A stretch of 64,000 bases of DNA from Microbacterium caowuchunii (GTDB lineage: Bacteria; Actinomycetota; Actinomycetes; Actinomycetales; Microbacteriaceae): assembly GCF_008727755.1 (NCBI RefSeq), contig NZ_CP044231.1, forward strand, positions 2,914,001 through 2,978,000. The letters are read 5' to 3'. The translations under genes and the position numbers were made by a program. Within the stretch, counting starts at the first letter, position 1; each line of letters opens with the position of its first letter. Shown here in pieces: positions 1-9,546 of this stretch. The notes beneath the pieces were generated by a model. That model was not told the DNA's origin. It worked only from the letters and a program-made list of their open reading frames with translations, and did no database searches.

Positions 1-510
1 GCCGGGCAGCGCGAGCGTCGCCACCCCGGATCCGGCCGCGGCCAGCAGTCCGTCGGAGTGGCCGTGGTAGTGCCCGGAGAACTTCACCAGCAGGTCGCGG
101 CCGGTGTATCCGCGGGCGAGACGGATCGCGGTCATCGTGGCCTCGGTGCCGGTCGAGACCAGACGCACCCGCTCCACCGGGGCGGCGGCGCCGACGCGCA
201 CGCGCTCGGCGATCAGCGCGGCCAGTTCGATCTCCGCCTCGGTGGGGGCGCCGAAGGACAGACCCCGGGATGCGGCGTCCTGCACGGCGCCGACCACGCC
301 CGGGTGCGCGTGACCGAGCAGAGCGGGACCCCACGAGGCCACGAGGTCCACGTAGGTGGTGCCCGCGGCATCCGTGACGTACGCCCCCTGTGCGGAGGCG
401 AGGAAGCGCGGCGCGCCGCCGACCGACCCGTAGGCGCGCACCGGCGAGTTCACCCCACCCGGGATCACCGCGCGGGCGCGGTCGAACAGCTCGTCGTTAC
501 GGTCGCTCAT
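1..510 (-). CDS. hemL: Glutamate-1-semialdehyde 2,1-aminomutase, C-terminus cut by window edge
   Basis: PLP enzyme that converts glutamate-1-semialdehyde to 5-aminolevulinate, the last step of the C5 route begun by HemA. The first 170 residues are present. They read [20 protein letters not shown] at the N-terminus and later contain [20 protein letters not shown] and [12 protein letters not shown], all hallmark aminomutase segments. The PLP lysine lies beyond the left edge. The ATG at 510 is preceded by AAGGAG nine bases upstream, which fixes the start. The gene is last in the visible hem series but is separated from hemB by about 240 bp with no clear feature, so it may have its own promoter. 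Confidence 0.95.
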   Translation of the reverse strand, partial: MSDRNDELFDRARAVIPGGVNSPVRAYGSVGGAPRFLASAQGAYVTDAAGTTYVDLVASWGPALLGHAHPGVVGAVQDAASRGLSFGAPTEAEIELAALIAERVRVGAAAPVERVRLVSTGTEATMTAIRLARGYTGRDLLVKFSGHYHGHSDGLLAAAGSGVATLALPG

Positions 511-749
511 CCAGGTACTCCTTCATGTCTGAACACTCGTCGTCCCGTGGTGCCGCCGGGTTCCGCGACCCGACGCGGGGACTCCGCCGGTCGTCCGCAC
601 CGCGGCTTCCGCGCAGGATCGCACGAACCTCGCAGCATCCCCCGCGATCCGTGCGGAGTCGGCGCGCATCTGCGGGCTTCGCGCCGCTGCGCGCCGCCCG
701 GAGCCGCGGACGCACGACGCCACGACCCGCGGCCGCGCGCGACCCGCGG

Positions 750-1793
750 TCACAGCCCGTCGCGCAACCAACCCGCGGCCTCGGTGGCCCAGTAGCTGAG
801 GATCGCGTCCGCGCCCGCCCGCCGGACGCCGAGCAGCGCCTCCCCGATCGCGCCCCGCCGGTCGATCCAGCCGTGGGCGGATGCGGCCTCGATCATCGCG
901 TACTCGCCGGACACCTGGTACGCCCAGACGGGGACGTCGACGGCGGCCCGCACCTCCGCGAGGACGTCGAGATAGGGCATCGCCGGCTTGACCATGACGA
1001 TGTCCGCACCCTCGGCGACATCCGTCACCGCCTCCCGGACGCCCTCACGACCGTTCCCCGGGTCGAGCTGGTAGGTGCGCCGGTCGCCGGTGAGCTGCGA
1101 GTCCACCGCCTCGCGGAACGGACCGTAGAACGCCCCGGCGTACTTCGCGGCGTAGGCGAGCAGGATCGTGTCGGTGAATCCCGCCGCGTCCAGCTCGGCG
1201 CGCACGTGCGCGACCTGACCGTCCATCATCCCGGACAGGCCCAGCAGGTGCGACCCCGCCTCGGCCTGAGCGACCGCCATCGCGCCGTACCGCACGAGGG
1301 TGGCGTCGTTGTCGACGGCTGGGCCCACGCGCCCAGAGGCTCCGCGCGGCGCGCCAGCGCCGTGTGGAGTGGGCGTGGGGACGTCCCCGCGCAGGACACC
1401 GCAGTGCCCGTGGTCGGTGAACTCGTCCAGGCACAGGTCGGTCTGCACCACCAGCGCGTCCCCCACCTCCGCCACGACAGCGCGCGTGGCGACGTTCAGG
1501 ATGCCGTCCGGATCGTCCGCGGCCGAGCCCACCGCGTCCCGCACGGACGGGACGCCGAAGAGCATGATCCCGCCGACGCCCGCATCCGCCGCCTCGGCGG
1601 CGGCACGGCGCAGCGAGTCGAGCGAGTGCTGCACGACCCCGGGCATCGACCCGATCGGCAACGGCTCGGTCAGACCCTCCCGGACGAAGGCGGGCAGCAC
1701 GAGCTGCGAGGGGACCAGGTGCGTCTCGCGGACGAGCCTGCGCACCGCCGGCGACTGCCGGAGGCGGCGGGGCCGGTGCGTGGGGAAGGTCAC
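750..1793 (-). CDS. hemB: Delta-aminolevulinic acid dehydratase (porphobilinogen synthase)
   Basis: Condenses two 5-aminolevulinate molecules to porphobilinogen in the cytosol. The 347 residues include both Schiff-base lysine regions ([16 protein letters not shown] and [10 protein letters not shown]) and the metal-site segment [15 protein letters not shown]. In that segment one of the three cysteines of zinc-type enzymes is Asp, giving a mixed C-x-D...C site. The GTG start at 1793 overlaps the hemD stop as GTGA, implying translational coupling. Odd: the loop between [10 protein letters not shown] and DNDATL carries about 20 extra Pro/Gly/Ala-rich residues encoded by an imperfect palindrome (1324-1379). 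The enzyme should otherwise be intact. Confidence 0.95.
   Translation of the reverse strand: MTFPTHRPRRLRQSPAVRRLVRETHLVPSQLVLPAFVREGLTEPLPIGSMPGVVQHSLDSLRRAAAEAADAGVGGIMLFGVPSVRDAVGSAADDPDGILNVATRAVVAEVGDALVVQTDLCLDEFTDHGHCGVLRGDVPTPTPHGAGAPRGASGRVGPAVDNDATLVRYGAMAVAQAEAGSHLLGLSGMMDGQVAHVRAELDAAGFTDTILLAYAAKYAGAFYGPFREAVDSQLTGDRRTYQLDPGNGREGVREAVTDVAEGADIVMVKPAMPYLDVLAEVRAAVDVPVWAYQVSGEYAMIEAASAHGWIDRRGAIGEALLGVRRAGADAILSYWATEAAGWLRDGL
1324..1379. repeat. Imperfect palindrome inside hemB encoding an extra loop
   Basis: CCCACGC (1324-1330) pairs with GCGTGGG (1373-1379), and the exact centre of symmetry, 1351.5, falls on the palindrome GGCGCGCC (1348-1355). The stretch is translated in frame as a Pro/Gly/Ala-rich insertion in a surface loop of HemB. 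It may be a palindromic element inserted in frame, but the intermediate positions pair poorly, so this is tentative. Confidence 0.45.
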
Positions 1794-2608
1794 GGCAGGA
1801 ACTCGTCCGTGGCGTGCGGGAGGGCGAACTGGGAGACGGCCTCGATCAGCGCATCGACGGTCTGCCGGTCGGCGGTCACGTCGACGTCGAGCCCGGTCTG
1901 CCGCGCATCCTTGGCGGTCCGAGGGCCGATCGCGGCGATGACGGTGTCGGCGGGGATGTTCGGGAACTGCAGGTACACCTGCTCGGCGACCGATCCGCTG
2001 GTCACCAGGATCACGTTGATGCGTCCGGATGCCACATCGTTCGCGATGCGCTCGGTCACCGGCACCCCGACGGTGCGGTAGGCCACGACGCTACGGACGC
2101 GGTGACCCGCCTCGATGAGGCTCCGGGTGAGCACCGGCTTGGCGATCTCGCTGCGCAGGGTCAGGATGTCGCGGGGCTCGGGCTCCAGCGCGATCATCTG
2201 CTGGGCCATGCCCGCGGCGGAGTTGTCGCGCTCCGGCACGAGGTCGACCCGGTAGCCGGCCGCCTGGAGCGCCGCGGCGGTCGTCTCCCCCACCGCCGCC
2301 ACCTTCGTCTTGGCGGGGATGACGGCGCGGTACGCGGTGAGCACGTCGACCGTGGTCGCGCTCGTCATCGTGAGCCAGTCGAAGGCACCCGCGGCGAGAT
2401 CGGCGAGCGCCTTCTCGAGGGTTTCCTCGTCGTTCGTGGGAGCGAAGTTGATGAGCGGTGCGACGACCGGGACGGCACCCTTGGCGCGCAGTCCTGCGGC
2501 CACACCGTCACCCCACGGTCCGCCACGGGGGACCAGCACGCGCCAGCCCGCGAGGGGCTTCTCGGCGTCGGGCCGGTTCGATTGTTCGCGCATGGCTTCG
2601 GCTTTCAC
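1790..2608 (-). CDS. hemD: Uroporphyrinogen-III synthase
   Basis: Cyclises hydroxymethylbilane with inversion of ring D to uroporphyrinogen III. The protein has 272 residues and two alternating alpha/beta lobes. Visible family segments are WRVLVPRGG at the N-terminus, [22 protein letters not shown], the conserved [12 protein letters not shown], and [15 protein letters not shown] near the C-terminus. The family is weakly conserved, but length, these segments and position between hemC and hemB make the call firm. I chose GTG at 2608 because it overlaps the hemC stop (GTGA) and has GAGG eight bases upstream; ATG at 2593 is an alternative. Confidence 0.93.
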   Translation of the reverse strand: MKAEAMREQSNRPDAEKPLAGWRVLVPRGGPWGDGVAAGLRAKGAVPVVAPLINFAPTNDEETLEKALADLAAGAFDWLTMTSATTVDVLTAYRAVIPAKTKVAAVGETTAAALQAAGYRVDLVPERDNSAAGMAQQMIALEPEPRDILTLRSEIAKPVLTRSLIEAGHRVRSVVAYRTVGVPVTERIANDVASGRINVILVTSGSVAEQVYLQFPNIPADTVIAAIGPRTAKDARQTGLDVDVTADRQTVDALIEAVSQFALPHATDEFLP

Positions 2609-3588
2609 GGTGCAACCTCGGCTGCTCCACGGTCGAGCAGCTCGTGAGCGATGTCGTCCCCGGTGCGCCACGCTCGCGCGATCGGGTCCGCGTCGCCGGC
2701 AGCGTCCGCACCATCGCCGCTGCCCGGTTCCCCAGCATACCCGCCGCGCAGCACGAGGGATCGGTCGGCACCGAGCCGCTGCGAACCATCCGGGGAGTAC
2801 ACCACGGCTCTCACCCGGAGGATGCCGTCCCGCCACTGGGCGTGCACCCCGACGGGGGCATGGCATCCGGCGTCGAGTCCGGCGAGCACCGCGCGTTCCG
2901 CGGTCACCGCCACGCGGGTGGGAAGGTCGTCGAGGCGGGCGATCGCCTCGCGGAGTCCGTCATCCGCGTCCTCCCGGGTCTCCACGGCGAGCGCGCCCTG
3001 GCCGGGGGCCGTCGGCCACTCGCTCAGGCCCAGGGGTTCGCCGACGAGATCGGTGGGGTGTCCGCCGAGGCGGGCCAGCCCCGCGGCGGCGAGGATGACC
3101 GCGTCCAGCTCACCGTCGCGCACCCGCTTCATCCGGGAGTCGATGTTCCCCCTCAGGTCCTGGGTGCGCACCCGCGGGTTGCGGGTCGCGAGCTGGGCGA
3201 TGCGTCGCGGCGAGCCGGTGCCGACGACCGTGCCGGAGCGCAGCAGGTGCAGGGGTGTGCCGTCGCGGGTGAGGACCACGTCGCGCGCGTCCTCGCGGGC
3301 CGGGGTCGCCGCGATCACGAGGCCGGGGGCGGGCGCGGTCGGCAGGTCCTTCAGGGAGTGCACGAGCAGGTCGCACTCCCCGGCCAGGAGCGCCTCCCGC
3401 AGCCGGGTCGCGAAGACGCCGCGACCACCGAGCTCGGAGAGGGACGCACGGGAGACGTCCCCTTCCGACGTGATGGGGACGAGTTCCACGGGACGCCCGG
3501 CCACGGCGGCGAGGGCGTCCGCCACCTGCTGCGACTGCGCCGTCGCCAGGGCGCTCCGGCGGGTGCCGAGCCGGATGACGGCCTTCAC
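2605..3588 (-). CDS. hemC: Hydroxymethylbilane synthase (porphobilinogen deaminase)
   Basis: Polymerises four porphobilinogens into hydroxymethylbilane on a covalent dipyrromethane cofactor. In 327 residues one sees IRLGTRRSALATAQS at the N-terminus, HSLKDLPT with catalytic Asp81, GTGSPRRIAQL, LRGNIDSRMKR, WPTAPGQGALAVE, and the cofactor-binding Cys242 in LDAGCHAPVGV. Length matches the family. The GTG start at 3588 overlaps the hemQ stop as GTGA, part of a chain of such couplings running hemQ-hemC-hemD-hemB. The C-terminal domain holds a Gly/Asp/Ala-rich stretch (about residues 287-300) that looks like a loop expansion. Confidence 0.97.
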   Translation of the reverse strand: MKAVIRLGTRRSALATAQSQQVADALAAVAGRPVELVPITSEGDVSRASLSELGGRGVFATRLREALLAGECDLLVHSLKDLPTAPAPGLVIAATPAREDARDVVLTRDGTPLHLLRSGTVVGTGSPRRIAQLATRNPRVRTQDLRGNIDSRMKRVRDGELDAVILAAAGLARLGGHPTDLVGEPLGLSEWPTAPGQGALAVETREDADDGLREAIARLDDLPTRVAVTAERAVLAGLDAGCHAPVGVHAQWRDGILRVRAVVYSPDGSQRLGADRSLVLRGGYAGEPGSGDGADAAGDADPIARAWRTGDDIAHELLDRGAAEVAP

Positions 3589-4262
3589 GCCAGCACCTCC
3601 GGGATGTCGGATGTGTGGATCCTGCGTCCGGTGAAGAAGGGCACCTCCTCACGGACGTGACGACGCGCCTCCGTGTACCGGAGCTCGCGCATCATGTCCA
3701 CGAGGTCGGTCAGCTCGTCCGCCTCCATCGGCAGCAGCCACTCGTAGTCCCCGAGTGCGAACGACGCGACCGTGTTGGCGACGACACCGGTGAAGGCCGC
3801 CCCCTTGCGTCCGTGGTCGGCCAGCATCCGCCGACGGTCCTCCTCCGGGAGCAGGTACCACTCGTAGCTCCGCACGAACGGGTACACGCACAGCCATTCC
3901 TTCGCGCCGACCCCGCGGAGGAAGCCGGGCACGTGTGCGCGGTTGAACTCCGCGTCGCGGTGCACGCCCATGGCGTTCCATACCGGCAGCAGCGGGCGGA
4001 GCAGTGCGGTCCGGCGCAGTCGCCGGAGGTCCCGCTGCAGGTCCTCGGGGTCGGTGCCGTGCAGCCACACCATCAGGTCGGCGTCGGCACGCAGCCCGCT
4101 CACGTCGTAGAAGCCGCGCACAGTCACGCCGCCCGCCTCGATGTGCTCCACAATGGCGGCGAGTTCGGCGTCGTCCGCCTCGGTCACCGGGTTCGACGGG
4201 TCACGACGGAGGACCGCCCACAGCGTGTAATGCGCGGATGCGGTCTCGGGAACGGAATCCAT
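3585..4262 (-). CDS. hemQ: Coproheme decarboxylase (chlorite-dismutase-like HemQ)
   Basis: Converts coproheme to heme b by peroxide-dependent decarboxylation, the last step of the coproporphyrin-dependent pathway of Gram-positive bacteria. The 225-residue protein starts near SAHYTLWAVLRRD. It has SYEWYLLPEEDRRRML with the presumed catalytic Tyr, HGRKG with the presumed proximal heme His, and the typical LGDYEWLLPMEAD. Start ATG 4262 has a G-rich ribosome site (GGGGGAGAC) just upstream. It is the first gene of the coupled run to hemC, hemD and hemB. The coproporphyrin ferrochelatase gene (cpfC/hemH) is not in this window. Confidence 0.95.
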   Translation of the reverse strand: MDSVPETASAHYTLWAVLRRDPSNPVTEADDAELAAIVEHIEAGGVTVRGFYDVSGLRADADLMVWLHGTDPEDLQRDLRRLRRTALLRPLLPVWNAMGVHRDAEFNRAHVPGFLRGVGAKEWLCVYPFVRSYEWYLLPEEDRRRMLADHGRKGAAFTGVVANTVASFALGDYEWLLPMEADELTDLVDMMRELRYTEARRHVREEVPFFTGRRIHTSDIPEVLA

Positions 4263-4324
4263 GACCCCAGTCTCCCCCGGCACCACGCTGCGACCAAACA
4301 GGGTGGTGCCGCGACGAGAACGTG

Positions 4325-4597
4325 CTACCGCACGTAGAGCCGGACGGCCCCCCAGACGGCCACGCCGATGCCCACCGCGGCACCGACCACGGCGACGGCG
4401 GTCAGGACCGGTTCGGTGCGTGAGAAGTCACGGAGCTGGGCGACGCGCTTGTCGACGGCCCGGCCGGCGCGACGGGGCAGATTGCCCTTCTCCTCGATGG
4501 CCGCGAGCGCCGCCTTCAGCTCGGCACGGGCCTTCTCGACGGGATCGGTGATCCCGAGCGGGACGGCCGTGCGGGGCACGGGGACCGGAGCACTCAT
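4325..4597 (-). CDS. Small single-span membrane protein, DUF3618-like
   Basis: A 90-residue protein with an amphipathic, charged N-terminal half (DPVEKARAELKAALAAIEEK), a basic segment RRAGRAVDKRVAQLRDFSRTEP, and one C-terminal membrane span (VLTAVAVVGAAVGIGVAVWGAV) ending in RLYVR. This is the layout of DUF3618-type actinobacterial proteins of unknown function. It overlaps the upstream holin-family gene by ATGA. The three genes 4325-5431 form a coupled envelope-protein set inserted in the heme cluster. Partnership with the holin-family protein is inferred from the overlap; no reaction is suggested. Confidence 0.75.
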   Translation of the reverse strand: MSAPVPVPRTAVPLGITDPVEKARAELKAALAAIEEKGNLPRRAGRAVDKRVAQLRDFSRTEPVLTAVAVVGAAVGIGVAVWGAVRLYVR

Positions 4598-4995
4598 TCG
4601 CCCACCTCTTTCACGGCACGCACGTCTTCGGAGATCGAGATGGCCGGGTTCCCCTTGCCGATGCGCTTGAAGCGCAGGAAGCCCAGCAGCGCCAGCACGA
4701 TCGCGATCAGCAGCATCGCACCGAAGACCACCAGCGCGGACAGCCACACCGGCCACCACGACGACAGCCCGGCGATCACGAACGTCCCGAGCGCCGGTAC
4801 CGACCAGAAGAGGATGAACAGCGCACCGACGACCCAGCCGGTGCCGATGCCGGCGTCCTTGGCGGCCTTCGCCGCCCAGGCCTTGGCCGCATCCACCTCG
4901 GCGACGACCAGGTTTCGGACGAGTTCGGGGATCTCTCCGACGAGCGTCAGGAGACTCTCGTCGGACTTGTCGCGGAAACCTCGGGGCGTCGTCAT
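4594..4995 (-). CDS. Phage-holin-superfamily (DUF1469-type) membrane protein
   Basis: A 133-residue protein beginning MTTPRGFRDKSDESLLTLVG. An amphipathic N-terminal helix (EIPELVRNLVVAEVDAAKAW) is followed by two strong membrane spans (about residues 47-70 and 77-103) and a basic cytoplasmic tail. This matches the putative actinobacterial holin-X / DUF1469 family, which is common on actinobacterial chromosomes and is not itself evidence of a phage. ATG 4995 lies one base after the upstream gene's stop; its own stop overlaps the next start (ATGA). Function is unknown; a role at the membrane is all that can be inferred. Confidence 0.8.
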   Translation of the reverse strand: MTTPRGFRDKSDESLLTLVGEIPELVRNLVVAEVDAAKAWAAKAAKDAGIGTGWVVGALFILFWSVPALGTFVIAGLSSWWPVWLSALVVFGAMLLIAIVLALLGFLRFKRIGKGNPAISISEDVRAVKEVGE

Positions 4996-4996
4996 G

Positions 4997-5431
4997 TCAC
5001 TTCCCGCCGGCGGATGAGCCGCCACCGGCACGCTTGGCGGCGCCGGGACTGCGCGACCCGGCGCTGCGCGCACCTTCGGTCAGGTTCTTGACGGCCTTCT
5101 CGGCCGCCTCCGCGGACTTCTCCGCCGCGTCGGCGACCTCGTCCTTCACGTCGTCGCCGGCGTCGAGCGCGGCGTCCAGACGCTGGCCCGGGGTGCCCTT
5201 GGTGCTGGCGGCCTTGGTGACCTTCACCGCACCGTTCCACAGCGCGGAAGGCAGCGCCAGGAGCGCCGACTTCCCGAGGTCCTGCACCTTCGCGACCTGC
5301 TTCTGCACGGGTTCGAGGTTCCAGACCTTCTCGGCCTGCTCCTTGATCTGCTCGTAGCGTTCGCGCCCGGCACGGGTTCCGAGCACGTAGCCCGCGGCCA
5401 GTCCGATGACGAGTCCTGCCTTGCCCCTCAT
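4997..5431 (-). CDS. YtxH-like small protein with Lys/Ala-rich tail
   Basis: 144 residues. The N-terminus MRGKAGLVIGLAAGYVLGTR is a short hydrophobic segment with the glycine pattern of YtxH-type proteins. Next comes a charged helix (RERYEQIKEQAEKVWNLEPVQ) and a long Ala/Lys/Glu-rich helical region (VADAAEKSAEAAEKAVKNL) ending in Gly/Ser/Ala. It is first of the three coupled small genes and follows hemY by about 90 bp that hold two dyads. Likely membrane-anchored with a helical cytoplasmic domain. No enzymatic motif is visible. Confidence 0.75.
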   Translation of the reverse strand: MRGKAGLVIGLAAGYVLGTRAGRERYEQIKEQAEKVWNLEPVQKQVAKVQDLGKSALLALPSALWNGAVKVTKAASTKGTPGQRLDAALDAGDDVKDEVADAAEKSAEAAEKAVKNLTEGARSAGSRSPGAAKRAGGGSSAGGK

Positions 5432-5464
5432 GGGGTCTCCTCACGGTCGGTGGGTGGAGCTGAT

Positions 5465-5517
5465 CTGTGTCACAGCGTAGACCCGTATGCCGCAATCGGC
5501 ATCCGGTTGACAACCGG
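5465..5517. promoter_or_regulatory. Two adjacent dyads in the hemY/small-gene spacer
   Basis: ATGCCG-CAAT-CGGCAT (5487-5502) is directly followed by CCGGTT-GAC-AACCGG (5503-5517). A minus-strand hexamer TACGCT (5479-5474) is a possible -10 for the small membrane-protein genes. The pair could be an operator or a weak bidirectional terminator at the end of hemY. No U-tract follows, and the choice cannot be made from sequence alone. Confidence 0.35.
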
Positions 5518-5519
5518 GG

Positions 5520-7001
5520 TCACACCTGTGGTTCGCCGTGACCCCACAGCGCGGCCCGACGCACGCGGTCGGCCTCCTCGACGGCGTCCGGGACGACCTG
5601 GGCCAGTCCCGTGCCGGACAGCCACGCTCCGGTCGCGCCCAGACCCGGGATGGCGCGCACCGCACCCCGCGCGGCGGCGACCTCCGCGGCGCGGCCGAGG
5701 GCGGAGCCCGGCAAGGACTGCACGTACCGCTCACGATGCGCCCCGCGCAGCCGGTTCGCCTCCAACGGAACGCCGAGCAGCGCGGCGGCCTCCGTGAGGG
5801 CGAGCGCGGTGGCATCCTCGTCGCCGAGGTCCGCCGTCGCGGGGTCCTCACCCTGCGCACCGAAGGACACACGGACGACGTGCACGCCGTCGCCGACGGC
5901 GCGACGCACCCACTCCCATTTCGCGGTGACGTGGGTGAGGGCCTTGGCCCGGGACGAGTGGGGAACGGTGAGGACGCCGTTGCCGCGCGGGTGATCGTCC
6001 AGCGCCGGGGCGTCCAGCACGAGGGTCACGATCTCGACCACCGGGGCCGGTCCCGGTTCGGGATCCAGCGCGGGGACCACGGGGGACAGCAGCCGCCGCG
6101 CCTCCGCCTCGGGCACCGCGACGATCACGATGTCGGCGGTGAGCGCCTCCTCCGCGTCCGCGTCGGCCGGCGGCGCGAGGCGGACGCTCCAGCGCCCGTC
6201 CTCCGCGGGCGCGATGCCGATCACGGGCGCCTCGGTGCGCACCTCCGCGCCCAGATCCCTCAGGCGCGCGACCAGCGCGTCGATCAGACGCGCGATGCCG
6301 CCCTCGATCCCGGCGACCGCGCCGCCCGGGGCGACCTGTCGTTCACCGCGGAGTTCCGCGACCGCGCCGGTGAGCGAGCCGGTACGCGTCAGCGCTGCGT
6401 TCAGCCCCGGCGCCGCGAGGTCCACGTCGATGTCGTCCGGACGCGCGGAGTAGACCCCGCTCGTGACGGGGGCCACCAGGCGATCGAGCACGGCCCCGCC
6501 GAGACGCTTGCGCACCAGGTGCCCGAGACTGCGGTCGTGGCCGATGGTCAGCGGCGGCAGCAGCCGGTCGCGGTAGGCGCGCCAGGCCCCGCCCCAGCCG
6601 ATGATGCGCCGCACCTCGGGATCCCAGGGGTTGTCCGGGATGCCGAGCACCCCGCCCTTGGGCAGCGGCGCGGCGCCGCCACCGGGCAGTCCCGCCACCC
6701 AGGCGCCGTGCGCGGCGGGCGGGACGACGTCGCCGCCGAGACCGAGTTCGTCGACCAGCGCGCGCACCGTCCCGCCGCGCGTGGCGAAGCTCTCCGCGCC
6801 CACGTCGAGGCGGATGCCGGCGACGTCGGCGGAACGCACGAGTCCGCCGACGCGGTCCGACGCCTCGAGGAGGGTCACCGGCATACCCACCTTGGCGAGC
6901 TCCAGCGCCGCGACGAGACCGCCGATCCCACCGCCGACCACGACCGCGCGGGTCTCGCGCGCCTGCGACACGAGCCGGGCGAGCGGATCCGCCGCGCTCA
7001 C
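5520..7001 (-). CDS. hemY: FAD-dependent (copro)protoporphyrinogen oxidase
   Basis: Aromatises coproporphyrinogen III (in the HemQ pathway) or protoporphyrinogen IX with FAD and O2. The 493-residue protein has the dinucleotide motif [21 protein letters not shown] near residue 20, the amine-oxidase-type [16 protein letters not shown], the substrate-domain segment [18 protein letters not shown], and a C-terminal FAD segment ([20 protein letters not shown]). GTG 7001 overlaps the hemE stop (GTGA). Because hemQ lies in the same cluster, the physiological substrate is most likely coproporphyrinogen III (CgoX role); that is inference from pathway knowledge. Confidence 0.93.
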   Translation of the reverse strand: MSAADPLARLVSQARETRAVVVGGGIGGLVAALELAKVGMPVTLLEASDRVGGLVRSADVAGIRLDVGAESFATRGGTVRALVDELGLGGDVVPPAAHGAWVAGLPGGGAAPLPKGGVLGIPDNPWDPEVRRIIGWGGAWRAYRDRLLPPLTIGHDRSLGHLVRKRLGGAVLDRLVAPVTSGVYSARPDDIDVDLAAPGLNAALTRTGSLTGAVAELRGERQVAPGGAVAGIEGGIARLIDALVARLRDLGAEVRTEAPVIGIAPAEDGRWSVRLAPPADADAEEALTADIVIVAVPEAEARRLLSPVVPALDPEPGPAPVVEIVTLVLDAPALDDHPRGNGVLTVPHSSRAKALTHVTAKWEWVRRAVGDGVHVVRVSFGAQGEDPATADLGDEDATALALTEAAALLGVPLEANRLRGAHRERYVQSLPGSALGRAAEVAAARGAVRAIPGLGATGAWLSGTGLAQVVPDAVEEADRVRRAALWGHGEPQV

Positions 7002-8098
7002 GCGGTCACCTCGTGCGCGAGGGCGACGATCCGGGTGAGCACGTCCGGGTCGGTCTCGGGAGGCACACCGTGACCGAGGTTCAGGATGTGGCTGCGCGCC
7101 GCGCGTCCCCGCTCGATCACGTCCCGCACGTGCGCCTCGACCACGTCCCACGGCGCCTGCAGCAGCGCCGGGTCGATGTTGCCCTGCACCGTGACGTCGG
7201 GTCCGAGCACGGCCGCCGCCGCATCCAGCGGGGTCCGCCAGTCGACGCCCACCGCGTCCGCGGTACCTTCCAGACGCATGTCGGCGAGCAGATGCGCGGT
7301 CCCCACCCCGAAGTGGATGCGCGGCGCGTCCGCGCCCGCGAGGGCCGCGCGCGAATGGGGCGCGACGAAGGCGCGGTAGTCCGCGACCGACAGCGATCCC
7401 GCCCACGAGTCGAACAGCTGCACGGCGGAGGCGCCCGCATCCGTCTGCGCGCGCAGGAACACGTGGGAGACGCGGGCGAGCCAGCCCGCGAGGTCGTGCC
7501 ACGCCCCCGGGTCGGCGTGCATCATGGCGCGGGCACGGAGATGCTCCTTGGAGGGGCCACCCTCGATCAGGTACGCGGCGAGGGTGAACGGCGCACCCGC
7601 GAAACCGATGAGGGGGGTGTCCCCCAGTTCGCCCACGACGATGCGCACGGCCTCGCGCACCGGCTCCGCGGCGGCGGCGACCTCGTCCGGATCGATCGCC
7701 ACGATCTTCGCCACGTCGGATGCGGTGCGCACCGGATCGGCGAAGACGGGGCCCCGTCCCGGCTCGATGACGACGTCGATCCCGGCCAGGCGCAGGGGCA
7801 CCACGATGTCGCTGAAGAAGATGCCGGCGTCGACCCCGTGCCGACGGACCGGCTGGAGGGTGATCTCGGCGGCGACGTCGGGGGTGAGGCAGGCGTCCAG
7901 CATCCGGGTGCCCACCCGCAGCTCCCGGTACTCCGGCAGGGAACGGCCGGCCTGGCGCATGAACCACACCGGGACCGGATCGATGCGTTCTCCGCGGATC
8001 GCGCGCACGAGCGCCGAGGCGTCGGGGCGGGGCGCGCCCGCGGACGCGGCGCCCGCGGAGGAGGGACCGGTGGACGCAGGAGACGGGGCGGCATTCAC
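6998..8098 (-). CDS. hemE: Uroporphyrinogen decarboxylase
   Basis: Removes four acetate carboxyls from uroporphyrinogen III to give coproporphyrinogen III. The signature [16 protein letters not shown] is seen near residue 43, then [33 protein letters not shown], and [18 protein letters not shown] near the end. The protein has 366 residues, slightly long because of a Ser/Ala/Gly-rich N-terminal extension of about 25 residues. GTG 8098 is preferred because GGGAGG ends eight bases before it; GTG 8104 would be too close to that site. It diverges from hemA across 90 bp, leaving room for two promoters. Confidence 0.95.
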   Translation of the reverse strand: MNAAPSPASTGPSSAGAASAGAPRPDASALVRAIRGERIDPVPVWFMRQAGRSLPEYRELRVGTRMLDACLTPDVAAEITLQPVRRHGVDAGIFFSDIVVPLRLAGIDVVIEPGRGPVFADPVRTASDVAKIVAIDPDEVAAAAEPVREAVRIVVGELGDTPLIGFAGAPFTLAAYLIEGGPSKEHLRARAMMHADPGAWHDLAGWLARVSHVFLRAQTDAGASAVQLFDSWAGSLSVADYRAFVAPHSRAALAGADAPRIHFGVGTAHLLADMRLEGTADAVGVDWRTPLDAAAAVLGPDVTVQGNIDPALLQAPWDVVEAHVRDVIERGRAARSHILNLGHGVPPETDPDVLTRIVALAHEVTA

Positions 8099-8176
8099 CC
8101 GCACATCCTCCCATCCCACCCTGATCGCCTGCTCGGGGCGGCGGGAGCCTCCCGGCCGGGGCTCAGGGGGCGGGCG

Positions 8177-8182
8177 TAGACT
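8177..8182 (+). promoter_or_regulatory. -10 hexamer of hemA, leaderless
   Basis: TAGACT ends six bases before the GTG of hemA at 8189, with no Shine-Dalgarno sequence between. A start site at or next to the GTG would give a leaderless mRNA, a common actinobacterial arrangement. The same TAGACTGCCCGG string precedes a GTG upstream of eccD on the minus strand. Confidence 0.65.
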
Positions 8183-8188
8183 GCCCGG

Positions 8189-9502
8189 GTGCTGCTGTGT
8201 GTGAGTGCGAGTCACAAGACCGCGACGTTCGATCTGCTCGAACGGCTCAGCATCCACACCACTCGCATCGCCCCGGTGATCGCCGCGCACGACGAGTGCG
8301 TGCAGGGTGCCGTCGTCCTCTCGACCTGCAACCGCTTCGAGGCGTACGTGGAGATGGACGAGCCGGTCACCTCCGCGAGCACCGTCGGCCGGGAGGCCGC
8401 CCTCCTGGCCATCCAGAGCGCGACCGGCGTGCGGCCGGAGGAGCTCACCGGCTCCTACGAGATCATCACCGGCGACGCGGTCGCCGAGCACCTCTTCTCC
8501 GTCGCCTCCGGACTCGAGTCCGTCGTGGTGGGAGAGGGCGAGATCGCCGGGCAGGTGCGCCGCGCCCTCATCGAGGCGCGCGCCGACGGCACCACCTCGC
8601 CCGAACTCGAACGCCTCTTCCAGCGCGCCTCGGAGGCGCAGCGGGACGTGAAGAACGCGACCGCCCTCGGCCGGGCCGGGCGCTCCCTGGTGCGTCTGGG
8701 CCTCGACCTCGCCAGCAGCCGCTTCCCCGACTGGACGCGCCTGCGCGTGCTCCTGGTCGGTACCGGCGCCTACGCGGCCGCCACCCTGGCGGCGCTGCGC
8801 GACCGCGGCGTGACCGATCTCACGGTCCACTCGCCGTCCGGCCGCGGCGAGAAGTTCGCGCGCAAGCACGGCATCGGCTGGGCCGACGCCGACGCCTACC
8901 CCGCCGCCGCGCGGATGTCCGACCTCGTCATCACCTGCACGACCTCCGAGCACCACGTGCTGGACGCGGCCCTCCTCGGCGGCGGTGCGACCGACCCGGT
9001 CGACCGCTCCGACACGCAGGAGACCGGGCGTCGCCTCGTGATCGACCTGGGTCTTCCCCGCAACGTCTCCCCCGACGTGGCGACGGTCCCCTTCACGGAG
9101 CTGCTCGACCTCGAGACGATCCGCCTGCACGCGCCGCTGGAGGAGCTCCAGGCGACGGATGCGGCACGCGCGCTCGTGCAGGACGCGGCGCGCCGGTTCA
9201 CGGTGCGCGGCGAACGACGCACGGTGGCACCCGCCGTCGTGGCGTTGCGCTCGCACGTGTTCGAGATCCTCGAGTCCGAGATCGAACGCGCCCGCCTCAA
9301 AGGGGACGACGGACGCACCGAGCGAGCGCTGCGGCACTTCGTCGGCAGACTCCTGCACCTGCCCACCGCGCGGGCGCACGAGCTCGCCGACGCCGGTCGT
9401 GCGGAGGCGTACCTGGACGCCCTCGAGACGCTGCTCGGCATCCGTGTGGATGCCGTCGACGCCGATCTCGAGGCTGACGAGCGGGACGACCTCGCCGGCT
9501 GA
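8189..9502 (+). CDS. hemA: Glutamyl-tRNA reductase
   Basis: Reduces glutamyl-tRNA(Glu) to glutamate-1-semialdehyde, the first committed step of the C5 heme route. In 437 residues: [19 protein letters not shown] at the N-terminus, catalytic Cys47 in [26 protein letters not shown], the NADPH-domain Gly motif [16 protein letters not shown], and the C-terminal helical dimerisation region with [15 protein letters not shown]. The GTG at 8189 is supported by the adjacent -10 box rather than a ribosome site. It is transcribed divergently from hemE, so both ends of the pathway could be controlled from the 90-bp spacer. Confidence 0.96.
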   Translation: MLLCVSASHKTATFDLLERLSIHTTRIAPVIAAHDECVQGAVVLSTCNRFEAYVEMDEPVTSASTVGREAALLAIQSATGVRPEELTGSYEIITGDAVAEHLFSVASGLESVVVGEGEIAGQVRRALIEARADGTTSPELERLFQRASEAQRDVKNATALGRAGRSLVRLGLDLASSRFPDWTRLRVLLVGTGAYAAATLAALRDRGVTDLTVHSPSGRGEKFARKHGIGWADADAYPAAARMSDLVITCTTSEHHVLDAALLGGGATDPVDRSDTQETGRRLVIDLGLPRNVSPDVATVPFTELLDLETIRLHAPLEELQATDAARALVQDAARRFTVRGERRTVAPAVVALRSHVFEILESEIERARLKGDDGRTERALRHFVGRLLHLPTARAHELADAGRAEAYLDALETLLGIRVDAVDADLEADERDDLAG

Positions 9503-9546
9503 CCCGACCGGATGCGGCCCGGCGCCGCCGATGGGACGATGGAGTC

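Noticed and set aside
511..749. A small gene between hemL and hemB
   Set aside because: Frames here are Arg-rich with no ribosome site or family resemblance; I see no feature in this spacer.
4594..4995. Phage remnant because of the holin-family protein
   Set aside because: No other phage gene nearby; the family is common on actinobacterial chromosomes.
5465..5475. CTGTG-T-CACAG as a CRP-type operator
   Set aside because: Only 11 bp with a 1-bp spacer; does not fit the TGTGA-N6-TCACA form.
7013..8179. Long plus-strand frame opposite hemE
   Set aside because: Overlaps hemE entirely and has no recognisable motif or ribosome site.
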